This document shows positions 25,201-36,700 of a stretch of 64,000 nt of DNA, piece after piece; position 1 is the stretch's first letter, and each line of letters starts with the position of its first letter. Where the stretch lies: positions 91,509,501-91,573,500 of the forward strand of contig NC_092588.1 of assembly GCF_047663525.1 (NCBI RefSeq). Reading direction: 5' to 3'. The position numbers and the translations under genes are program-made. The notes beneath the pieces were generated by a model. It had not been told where the DNA came from. It saw only the letters and a program-made list of their open reading frames with translations, and made no database searches. This DNA comes from Anas platyrhynchos. Its lineage: Eukaryota > Chordata > Aves > Anseriformes > Anatidae.

Positions 25201-27246
25201 TTGTTCAAGGCGAGGGTGCAATCAGAGAGTGAATGGAGCACAAGAGCAATAGGACAAGTCCTTCACTGAAATTCAGATTGAGATATGATATTCCAGTAAA
25301 TGGGACACAGTCTACCGAGCAGACTATAGCTGCACGGGTGATATAAGCTAACGAATGAAAGGACGGTGGGTCCATTTGCCCGTAGCTATTTCCAAGCAGA
25401 TGTTGACAGAATTTGGGACTAACTTGCTCACACTGCTTGCAACACCACCTTAGTCTGCATGGCAGAAAACAACCTGGCCTCTGCTTAGAAGTCAGCCAGC
25501 CCCAGCTGATGGAAGGGGGGGTCCCCAGGTGCCCTGTCCCACCCCAAGCCTCCTCACTTTGCTGCTTCTGTCGAGCCTTGTCACATATGGCGGGGCGCAG
25601 CTGCAGCCTGGCACCGCTGGGCAGGGCACAGCTCCTGGCGCACACCACCACCCCCAGGCAGGACTTCTTGAGGATCTGGCAGTTGTGGTTGTTGGTGTTG
25701 CGCATGGCCCAGCCGCTGAGGTGCCTCTGCGCATTCTTCTCCTCACTGGAGTAGATGAGGCGCACGTAGCCATCCGGCCACTCCTGGAAGGCATCGAAGT
25801 GCTTGGGCTCCTACAGCAGGGAGAGCATAAGGATGGGGTATCGCAACACAAGGTTGTCATGCCATTGCAAAACGTACAATAGGAGAGGGAGGGCTCCTTC
25901 TGTGACCTCTCATGCAGCAAAAGCCAGAAGCAGCAGAAAACGTTTTTGGAAGAACAGCTTATTCAGAAACAGCCTGTGAAAGGAGAAAGGCAACCTGGGC
26001 TTCCATGTCACGAAAGAAAATCAGGTCTCCTTCCCCTTTGGGATCACCATTGGTAATGAGAAGGTCTGTTGTCACCAATGCCTCTTTGCTGTAAGGTGGC
26101 CCAGCTGTAGGAAATCAGCCTCACTACGAGCACCTATGGGCTGCCCCACCACACTTGTGCCCAGGCAGGACGGGAGCTGCCCTGTTTCTGCTTGCTATTA
26201 AGTTCTTCTCACCACAGCGCTATGCACCTGCAGGCTGGAAACTAGAAGTTTTAGCTAAGCAACTGTTGCTTGCAGTGCATCTAACACAAGATGAACAAGG
26301 CTCTTCCAAAACAAACAAAAAAAAGAAAACATTGCAAAAACGTGCAACTCTGTACATTGCAGTAGATGCGTGGTGGTCCAGAGAAAGACCATTTCCATTA
26401 GGGATGTCACTGGCTTTCCAGCATTCCTTATCAAAATGTGATTAACAGAACAATGAAAGAATGACTGAAATTTTAAGCTCCAATTATTTTACAATGCAAA
26501 TAGAATTCCCACAATGCCCATTTAACATACACATACACCACATGTGAGCAATCCCAGGGAATTCAGGGATTTACAGAGCATTTGCATCCAGAACTTACAG
26601 AGTTAATCATTTCTGTAACTGCATGAGATGTGCAATATATTGTGAGATGAAAATTGCTTGGGTTAAAAATGCATTTGGAGCTCACAAACCGAGAAAAAAA
26701 GTGAATGTTCATTGACAAATCTGCTTAATCAAACACATCAGCAGACAAACACAATATTTAAATGATTTAAATTATAATGGAAAAAGGCCAATCCGAGCTT
26801 CCTTTAGCATGCAAATGGGGGAACGAGGGAGAAGGAAGCTGGTCTAACAGCAAGGACTGCTTTAAGAGTTTGTACACAGCTGCCCGAGGTTTTGCATTAA
26901 ATCCCTGCCTTTATTTCCGGCCATCAGCAGAGTCCCTTAAGAACCCCATAACTGCACTGGGAAAGATTTTGCAAGGTAAGAGGTGAGCTTGGTAGGAAGC
27001 AATGTTGAGGCTCCTGATGTGGGGGAATTAAAGAGGCTGTAAAGCACAGCTCCTTGGGAGGACAGAGTCATCCCGGAGGGCTTCAGGCCCTGGGGGAAAA
27101 CCCCAACAGCATTCTGACCCCATCACAGGGAGGTTCCCCAGTTTCCTGCTGATTTCCCGTGCCAGTGCCAACCCCCTCCCCCCGTATCCCCCTCTACCAG
27201 GTACCTGCGGCAGTTTGGGGTCGTTGATGTCCCAGGTAAGCTTCAT
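22296..27246 (-). CDS. GCM2: GCM2, glial cells missing homolog 2 transcription factor (complete)
   Basis: GCM2 is a zinc-containing DNA-binding transcription factor required for parathyroid development. Five coding exons read on the minus strand: 27205-27246, 25558-25810, 25053-25165, 23383-23508 and 22296-23192. Phases agree, introns are GT...AG, and the product is 476 residues. Exon 1 gives [14 protein letters not shown]. Residues 15-136 hold most of the GCM domain ([58 protein letters not shown]), followed by [21 protein letters not shown] and QKKR, a basic nuclear-localisation-like patch. The large last exon is the activation region with the conserved [13 protein letters not shown] block. 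The ATG at 27246 has an in-frame TAA 13 codons upstream in genomic DNA. Mammalian GCM2 has about 16 further N-terminal residues. GCM2 rather than GCM1 is supported by synteny and the C-terminal block. Confidence 0.97.
25558..25810 (-). CDS. GCM2: GCM2 exon 2: N-terminal half of the GCM DNA-binding domain
   Basis: It encodes residues 15-98 plus one base of codon 99. Cysteines and histidines of the zinc-binding GCM fold are present in [22 protein letters not shown] and AICDKAR. The acceptor is ccctgctgtag and the donor GTGAGG. GC content and CpG are higher here than in flanking introns, which is common for conserved developmental exons. Confidence 0.95.
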
Positions 27247-27282
27247 GCTGGAAGAGGGGGCAGCGGCAGGCGGCAGCTCCCG

Positions 27283-27289
27283 TTTTTAT
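27283..27289 (-). promoter_or_regulatory. TATA-like element upstream of GCM2
   Basis: On the minus strand ATAAAAA sits 36 bases before the GCM2 ATG, inside GC-rich DNA. If used it would give a very short leader. A competing reading is that CCCTCTTCCAG just before the ATG is a 3' splice site and the true promoter is further upstream. Weak evidence either way. Confidence 0.35.
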
Positions 27290-27468
27290 GCCCCCGGGGC
27301 GTCCCTGCCTGGCCCCGCTTGAGCGGCAGGGGGCTGGCCCTGGAGGGGACTCCCATAGGGAGGGGGGCTCCTAGCTGCTGCACCAGGTGAGGGCTGCCTG
27401 CTCTGCACCCCCCAGTATGCTTAGACCAGTTTAGGGCTGTGCTGCACCTGCTGAACGTGGTTTTTTTT

Positions 27469-27487
27469 GGGGGGGGGAGGGGGGGGG
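27469..27487. repeat. G9-A-G9 tract
   Basis: Nine G, one A and nine G follow eight T. The plus strand can fold as a G-quadruplex. It is central in the GCM2/SYCP2L intergenic interval. Confidence 0.9.
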
Positions 27488-27763
27488 TAGTAGTTGACGT
27501 GCCTTCTGGTTTTGGGGATTTTTCCAAAAAGTTTGTTTTCAGCTCCCAGGAATAGAAAAGAGTTTGTGATGTGATGCTAGAGACTTAGAGTGCTGTGTGT
27601 ACCTGCAATCCTTTGGCCTCAAGGGTTTTTCTCCTTCCTTTTCATCCCACTGATGCCAGGTAGCCCCTGGGTGGGTAGGTGGGGGGCACCATGGAGCCCC
27701 TTGCACCAGGGATGGGGGACACTACTGCTTCGGAAGCATGGGGTGATTGTGAAACTTTGGGAG

Positions 27764-30700
27764 ATGACAGAAGAAAACTTGGGAGAGGGAGGGTAAGTAG
27801 AACATCCTCAAATTTTGAGCAGAAAAAGTGATTTTCTTATATTACATTTTCTCTTTCCTTTTAAAGGAAGAAGAAAGCCAAAAATGGAGTAAAGAAATGA
27901 ATGACAATATGGCAGCTAGAGCAGAAGACTATGTAAATACCTTTTAAATACATCCCTACCTCTGTTTTACAAATTCCTGAGAACATCCAAGTTGGAAGGG
28001 ACCCAAATATATATACGTATATATATATTTATTTAAAGGTGCATTCTTAAATGCATGTAGCAGGACCTAGGATTTTTAATCGTTTAATGTAACTTTGCAA
28101 GTGAAGCCAAGACCACTGCCTTTTTCTTAGCAAACATGTAAAAATTACTGTGGGAGCAGTGGGATGGGATAAGAGCAGCTTACTGCTGCCTGTGCCAAAG
28201 GAGTTGCTCGCTCCCTTCCTCGGAATCATTTAAAATAACTCAGTAGCAAAGCTCCTGTGATCCTCTGTCTCTTTTGGAGATTAAGATAAATGTTTCACCT
28301 TGAGGTGTAACAGTGAAATGGAAGTAGGGAAACAGTCAAGTAAGTATAGATGAAGCTATTAACCCCCCCAGCTTCTAGAGTAGCATGGTGAGTGTTTTCT
28401 TGTAATCAGCACTGTGATGATTCAAATGCCTGCCTATTTTAGCCTCTGTGGTGTTTGCTTCCCCTCCCTCTGCAGCTCGAATCGCTTCTCACTGATGCTT
28501 TCAAGGGGAAGGGATTTCAGAAAATAAGTGATCTGCTTCAGGGGAGAGGAATGGAGCCTCTCCAGAAATACAGCGAGTCTCTCTTTTTCCAGCTGGACAA
28601 AGCACTGCGAAAGGTGAGTACCCTAACTGATCTTAAATGTCCTGGTGCCTGCCTTTGTCACCCATGGCATCAGGCCAGCCAAGCGTGGCACTGTCTTTCT
28701 TCAGGAGCTGGACAAGAACGAATTCCACAATGTTTCCCTGCTGCTGAAGTGTGTGCAGCTCTACTTGAAAAGCGATCTTCAGCAGGGGATGAGTTTGCTC
28801 ATCGAGCAAGGACTGGTAGACAAGATGAGTATAATGCCTATATAAATTACTAACGTGACTTAGGGTTGCTTGCATTGCGAAAAGACCCTGAAGGAAGCGA
28901 ATACTAGAGTATGGCTTGTAAAAGTAAATTTTACTCTTTTTAAATAAATATATTTCTTGAGCTGAGCAGGTGTGGGAGGGTGAGTTGTTTTCTTTGCACT
29001 GCTTTCAGTGCAGAAGCTAACATTATTGTTGCACCTATGTTTTTAAGCTGTTGAGGGAGGCAGAGGATGAGGAGTTTAGATGAGTGTTTTTTGTCAAACA
29101 ACATAAATACAGCATAAATTCATTTTAAGTAGCAAAATGTTTGTAGTGGTAGGATTGATGAGCATTTTCAGCTTTTAAAATCATAAAAGCTAACATACAC
29201 TTTAAGTAGGTCCCCTTTCAGATATAGTGCAACAGGTGCATTTAATCTGCAATTGTATTTTGTCTTCTAATCAGCACAATACTGATTTCAGCTGGCATTA
29301 ATTGTAGTAATGCACTTGTGTCTAAGCTGAATAATGCCTGCATCTGATGTGGTTTGGAGAGAAGAGTTTGCACTTGCTCTCTTGTGTCCTCACAAGAGTC
29401 CTCAGCCCAGTGTGCTGTAATAATGCTTTTCAGGGATATGGGTGATCAAAATTCCTTTCTGGAAACATTATTAATGAAGTCTTGCCCATCTAAGCTCTGC
29501 ACCTCAGGTATAGATCTGTAGGTAGCCATAGGTGTGTGGTGCTGTGTAGTATGTTGAATAGTGTTCATATAATAACACTGAAAAAGTTTGGGAAATGTTT
29601 TAAGCATTATTTCACCTTGGAAACTTCAGGAGGAGGTCAGTTCATGGTAGCTACAATGTATCATGACAAGGAGGTCCTGGGCACCAAGAATGGGTGCTTT
29701 GAGACCAGAAAGGGGGAAAAAAAATGGGACTGGGGAGGGAAGGGGGGAGGATGAATGCTGCAAGGGCAGCAGCTGGCATGGCCTGCTAGCAAAATTCAAA
29801 CTCCTTCTTGCCATGTGGCTTTTAACACAGTATGGAGCCTGTGAAGTGCAGAGATTGAAAACATTCCTGTGTGTGTGAGGCTTGCTGCAGATGCATCTTA
29901 AGTCTTATTACCTCTTCTTGTGAGATTTTAACTGTTTTTTTTTCCTTTTACGTGGTATCTTGGTTTGAAAGAACGAGAGGGTTTGTGACCATCATTGATC
30001 CAAATGAAAATCATTTTTTGATGGCACTTCTTGAAGACTTCTTTGACTCTGCATTGGTATGTACGTGAATGGGGTGGGCGGGGGGTAGATGGACTGCTGT
30101 TATATAAGCTAGCCATCATTCACAAATTTTCTATTCAAATAATAATTATATGGGCCTTGCATTCTAGGATTCGGCCAACTGCTTGTTTTTGCAGGAAAAG
30201 TGGGAAGAAATTCAGATGCATTTCTCAAAACTTGAATTGAAGCCCTTCTCTGAAAGCATGAGTTACTGGCACTGAGCTGTACCTCAGATGCAAGTGCTCT
30301 TACAAGATGGCCCTGGCTATTTGTGCCTGCAGTCTTTGAAATGACTGACTTAATTCTAGAGGCTAATCAGAGCTACTTGCTGTTATCACTTACTATTTAT
30401 TGTCAATGTTTTTAACTAGAAAGGTATCAGAGGCCTAGGGATGTGAATGCTGTGATTGGAAGAATGCTTTTAGCACCTTTCCACAAGCTGTTCCCCTGTT
30501 ATTGCTGTCTGTAGTGCTATAAAGTTTTCTGGGGGTGAGTGCAATTATATGTCCAACTGGATGTGTGTGTGTTTACTGGAACTGTGTGTACCTAGAGTGT
30601 AAGAATTTGAGTGCTTATGACACATTAACAGTTCATGATTGCAGTCTACTTTTTAGGACACTATAAAAGATTTTGAGCAAGATCAGGTTTTCTTGCTCCT

Positions 30701-33700
30701 CTAACTGCATTGAAATTATCAAAAAGACTCCATAAATTATTTATTTGTCAGAGTTTGAATCTTTTGTCCTACTAACAACTTCTGTAAACTTTCACTGTGG
30801 ATGATGAGGTGATTGTTGTATTATTCTCAAGGGACTTCACTGCTCTCCAAATCTCTCCGGCTACAACACTTTTACAGTAGCATGTGAACACAAACTGTTT
30901 GCACAGGCCCATGTATGCACCAAAAGCAGCATGCAGGTGCCTGGGTGTGGGCTTTGCAGGAAATCTGAGGGTGCTGCTGAAATACCTAGGGGAAGCAGGT
31001 GCCTCTCCTTTGTGCCACCTGTGTAGTGCCAGCATGTATGATGCACGATGACAGTGTGTGACACCTGTCTCGGGTGGTGCTGCTTTTCTGGATGTGGGTG
31101 CTGTAATGTTTTTAGGTTATTTTAGCCCCTGAATGCTGTGGCAGTAGGGGCATAAACACCTAAGCACTTTGTTGCTGTTCTTGGGTCGTTGTGTGTTAAC
31201 AAAGACATCCTTTTTCCATTAGGTGATATGCAAGTGCAGTAATGAAGGTCAGTATTATTATTTTGTTTAGGCCTCCTGAATTTCAGTCTTGGGAGTACAC
31301 TTCTTAATTCTGCCTGAACTCTAACCCCTCTCTTCTCTCCTCCCTGCAATACTTTCTTTAAAGCCTCCTGATAGATTTCCCCTCCAGTTCATTTTCCTTA
31401 ACATTTGCATTATGGAACAAAACACCTTACTATTTATCTTTATTTTTTATATGCTTAAAAAAAAAAAAAGCTAGCTGTGGTATCTTGTTCAAATATACTT
31501 TGTTAGCATCAAGTATTACAATTGGTCAGAATAAGCAGTGCTACTGAAAGGATGTCAGCCTGGTCAAGCAGCTCCTGCATGTCTCCTTGTAGTGCCTTCA
31601 GGTGCCATTTCTTTTCTGAAGGTGCCCACCTCCACAGGCCAGCATGGTAGCTGGGCACCCTGAAGTCCACCCAAGAGCAGAGGACTTCAGCCGATTGCTT
31701 CCCTAGAGGTGTGCAGCATGGGGTCTGCAGGCATGTGCTGAAGCAAGCTGCTGCTGCCATTGTTCAGGGTGCTGCTGCCTTGTAGCTGAGAAATAGGCTA
31801 AGTGCTGCTACAGTTCTGTGTGCTCTTTGCTGCTGAGATGATAGCCCCTTTGTTAGATGGGACACCTCTCCTGCCTTCATTTTGGAGCCAAGATGTTATG
31901 GCCACAGCTGCTTTTCCCTTATGCTAAGGGAGCAGCTACTGCCAGAGAGCAAGATCTGTGTGCCCAGGGACCTGGCTTCACAAGTCAGATGAGAATGAAG
32001 CTGTGCACTGTGCACCAGGTAGCTTGAGCTTATTCATCCTTGTCCCATGTTTGAGTGGAAGTAGAACGGGCACTGGGGTGTTCTGGCTAACACAGTTGCA
32101 GTTTGCACTATTGGCTTCTTTAAAAATCTGAGTATTGCTTGTTTTATTTGTTGTGGCTAGTAAGTAGCTTCTCCCTTCTATGTCTATTTAAATAGCTACC
32201 CAGGTCTGCAGTTAAAGTACCTGGAGTTATTTTTGCAGAGAAGTCACCAGGACCCTTCTGTGACTAGGTGATTGCAAGTCTTGTTTACAGCTGAGTGCAC
32301 AGCTGGGATGTTTTTACTCCTTCAACACCACGAAGTCTAGTTGTTTCACTTATCTTTTATCCAGAGATCAGCTCATTGCTAGTAGTAACCTTGCAAGCTC
32401 ATTTCATAGGGAAGAAACAACTGGTGAATTTATTTCTGCCTGAGCTAGGACATCTTGTGACAGAAGGAAGCATTTGCTGTGCTCTGCGGCTGGAGGTAAG
32501 GCTCATGCTCAGGGAAGAAAATGTAGATGTGCCCACACACAAGGGTGTGTGAGTAAATAAGGTGAAGTATATTAAGTTGGCTTCTTTCTTCCCTGTTCTG
32601 CCATCCTCCTTCTCTTGGGGGGAAAGGCTTTGAGGACTCTCAACTCTATACTAGACAGTGTCCCGCGTGAGGAGAGGAAGAAGTTCCCCTTGTCTGAAGA
32701 GATTTGCTCCCTTACGTAAGTGTTTTCTCCAGCAATCCCTGTCTCAGGGAAAGAAGTGCTAATTTGCTGGGGGCAACTGGCTTCCCAGCTCTGGGGCTGT
32801 AGTACTTGCTCAGTTGAGCAGCGTTCACTGTTTGGGCACAGAGTTACAGGGCTCTCCCTTGTATTTTACATGTGATTGTTGGCATCAGTTGATAGTGTAT
32901 TAAGAAGTGTTATGTTAGGCTTACATTAGGGTTTTATTTCCACTTTAACGTATTGAATTATGTTGTTTCAGGAATGACCTTGCAAAAACGATACTGGAGG
33001 TTGGTGGTAAGAACTACTGAGTGGATATTCTTATGAAGCTAGGGTTTGTTTGGCTTTACTTCATCTGCTTATTTAATACAGATGAATTAATTCAATTTGT
33101 TTCCTTATAAGTAGTTGATTCTTGGGGGGTGAACAATCGGATGGTACTTTCAGAAAATCTTTATCAAAAGTTGTTCAATGCAATGTGTATTAGATCTTTC
33201 TAGTTCGTAATTCTTATTAACTAATAAAAAATCTAAACTTATGTGCCTAAGAAGGTAATTTATGTTTGTATTACAAAGTATGTTTGCATTTAGTCTTAAA
33301 ATAACACTGAGCTGTAATGTGGACAAACTGCATCTAGCAAGGTGTTATTACATCTTGAGTGTGATCTTCCTAGCCATTCTTAGCCTAGTGTGATTTTTTT
33401 TCCTAGCCATAATGTTTTCTGCGGAGTTAGTGTGGAGCACGCAATGTGACTTAATTGTAGTGCGTTAGTGAGGAGGCTTCCCTCTCATCCCCTCCCTGAT
33501 GCCCAAGGGCCTCTCCTGACAGGGCTGTGTGCAGTGCCCTGCACACCATGAGCACAGGCAGCAGGTGATGCCCACAGCTGGCATTTGGCTGCTGTCCTCT
33601 GCTGCCTGGGGGTGCTGTTCCCTGGCTCCCTTTGGGTTCACCCTGAGGAACAAGGCTGCAAAATATGCTAGTGTTAAGAGCAATGATGCTAACCCTGTTT

Positions 33701-36700
33701 TGCCAGGGGGGTATTTATCCTGTGCTTATGTTTGCCACGTAGATTATGACCTTCAGGTTGCACTTTCAGAAGCACTTTGTAGGCTAATGACAAAAAAATG
33801 GAGAGATGACCTTGTTCACCACTGGTTTGAAGATAACTATCTTGCTGAAGCTTTCAAAGAGATCAAGGATAGAGAATTTGAGACGGTGAGGGTCCTTATT
33901 TTGAAAACAACGTGTTTGGCAAGTCTGTACAGGGGCTGGTTTTGTTCTAGTTCATTCAGGATGTCCTTGTAATAAGTTCTTACAGAACTGATTTTTGTAG
34001 ATACACTAAGTTATTTATTTATTTGTGAATGTGCTTCTTTTTAACCTGGCAGATACAAAATCACCTATCCTTAGAAAAGCCCTTATTTCTGAGTTGTTCT
34101 TTACAAATATGTTTGCTTGTATGGTTTATGTTTGAAGGCTTGCTGGTTATAAGTTGAGTTCAACCATTTGTAGCAACTTGGGTGTTTATTCTTGGCCTTT
34201 GGTGTCTCACTGAGTTTTAAAAAAAAAAAAAACAACAAAAAACAAACTAAAATTTGTAACTGGAGTAAAGGTTATACATCTCCAATAATGTAATGCTTTG
34301 TAAAGAAGACATAGCAGGATTATTTTTTTAATAAGATATTATTTGTCTTGAAGGACTGCAGGAAATTTCTTAACCAGCTAAATGAAAGACTTGGGGATGA
34401 CAGAAGGTAATCTGTGAACTGAGAAACTAAACTGATGTTCCTTCAATTCATTTAAAATCGGGGGGGGGGGGGGGAAGTAGGATTGTACACTAACTTGTGT
34501 TCTGTAAAAAAAAAAAAAATACATCACATCCATGGTTAATGAAGTTACTAAGAAAAAGATTTTATTCTAATAGTGGTCCTTTTGAAAGTTAAAACTACTA
34601 AAGACAATGTGTTTTTTCTAACTTCTTGGAAGTTAGTCATTTTGAACAATGAGCCGTGAAGATTGGCAGCCAATCTTTAGCTTTCAGAAAGTCAGATTCT
34701 GATTGATGTTCATATGAAGTCTGCTTTTCTTCCAGAGTCTATTCGTTTCCTTGCATATCTGCTTTTGCTGACATGAACCAGGTAAAAGATCTTAATACTG
34801 GATCACATTATCTACAGTGCTGCCACAGTTAAAATAGGTACTTGGTGCAGTATATGTTGTCTTTCCACCCCCCTCCTGTTTTTCATTAAATAACTTAATT
34901 TTCCAGAACTTAGAGTGTAACTTTCCATTCTAGTTCAAATGTTTGCTTGTTTGTCACCCAGCTCCTAATTTACTGCTGCTGACTCTGCTTGTGTGTCAGC
35001 CAAATGGCAGAGGCAGCACTTCTCTTCATGGTGATGACTGAAGAGAGACCTTCTGAAAAGAAGCAGGAGAACAGGAGGACTCTGATTCCTCTGGCAGAGC
35101 TGCTCCTAGACTGCCAGAAAACAAGATCAGAATGATGCCCATGTATAGAAGAGGTCATAGTCATGGTTATAAATTGTGCAGATTGCTTTCCAGGTCTTTA
35201 AGTAAATGTTCCTGACATTTGTTCAAGTGTTGACAAGTGTTCTTGACAGTTGTACCAAATCAAAACCAAGTCAATGAAGAGGTTTGTTTGAAGCTGGTCC
35301 CACTGGGTCAGCTTATCTCAAGTGCTCAGATACATAGAAAGCTTCAATGTTCCCTGGTGCAAACATGCAGGCATTTGCCTGAGGTATTTCCTTTCATTTA
35401 GCTGATGTACATCCTCATTTTGACTTGGTGGGCATGGCTGAGTTAACTAGCTATTGTGAACTGGCCAGCACCTTACATGTTGATCACAACTCTAATTTCT
35501 GCAAGGTGTGTATATGTGGAGCAACTTTCTCCAGTTTCATTGCAGTAAAGAAAACTGAGAATAATGTATTAGAAGAAACAGCAACACAGCTCTCATGCTT
35601 TCCCAGGTGAAAAAGCCATCAGATGAGAAGCTGGAGGAGTTCTGGATTGACTTCAACACTGGCAGCCAGAGTGTGACTTTTTACATAGACAGTAGTGAGG
35701 TAATAGTAAAGCCCAGGTGGCCTTGGGTTAGCCTAATATACCAGGTGGATGCTCCTCCAGCCTTGCTGATGTGGTGGTTTTGGTTTTAAAGGGTGCTCTC
35801 TGGGACTCTGTGAGGCTGTTGAAAGATGCTGTCAGCAGTTACAGTCTGAAGGGTAAGATTTTTGCAACCGGCATTACCCCTTGCTTGGCTGTGGGCTCAC
35901 AAGACATAGGGAGCCAATGTAAAATCTCAGCATCACCAAAGAGTTCCCATGCCTTCCCTTCTCCATGCCATGTGCTCTGTCACCTTGCACCAGCTCTGCT
36001 TGTTGGACCATCTGTGAGCCCATTAACCTGTGAGCACAATAACCTGACCTTGCCTGCCCCCTCTAGCCCACCCCAAAAAAGAGTTGGAGCATCTCAGTCA
36101 GGTCTGGCAGCAACTACAGTGGAAGAGGAAGGCAGGAGAGGGACTTATGCCCCTGGGAGCAGAGGAGGGAAGTGGAAGGAGAAGGGGAGGAGGGAAGAGC
36201 CCCTTGGCTAGGCTGGCTCAGCCTGTGAGATTAGTGTAAGGGAAGATCTATGCTAGCTGCTTCAGGCCCTACAGAAGCTTATTTTCTGGATGGTGCCTGG
36301 GAAATGGCTACGCTGCCATTAAGAGGAGGACTGAAACAGTGATTGAATGTACCCAGGGCAGGGGAAACCATAAGAGCTACTCAAAGTGTCACCAGGATGC
36401 TGTGCGCGTAAATGACTCTTCATTGTGTGTCCTGTAATGGCAGTAGGTAAAAACGTGAAGAGGAAAGGTATTTATGCCTTGTGGAAAGGACAAAGGATCT
36501 GCTTGGCACAGACAGCAGCAAAGCTGTACTGGTGGCTCTGTAACCTGCCGAGGTGGCGGGGTAGGAGGTTGCAGTCCGAAGGCCTCTTCTCCCAGTCAGA
36601 CATGTCGGGGGGCGGGGGGTTGGTGGTGCTTGTAGAGATATGAGGGTACTGGATGCATAATCATCTAGATCCAATGAGAAAGAAATGTGTCAATGGTGTA

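Larger units (their letters stand above)
27247..27763. promoter_or_regulatory. Head-to-head promoter region between GCM2 and SYCP2L
   Basis: GCM2 runs left and SYCP2L runs right from this interval of about 0.5 kb, so it probably holds both core promoters. The GCM2 side is GC-rich. The middle carries G9-A-G9 at 27469-27487. No TATA box is evident on the SYCP2L side. Extent depends on the SYCP2L first exon, which I assign by splice-site and frame compatibility only. Confidence 0.5.

Noticed and set aside
27970..28035. Possible CR1 scrap plus TA repeat in SYCP2L intron 2
   Set aside because: Only a short phrase (AAGTTGGAAGGGACC) resembles CR1; too short to support.
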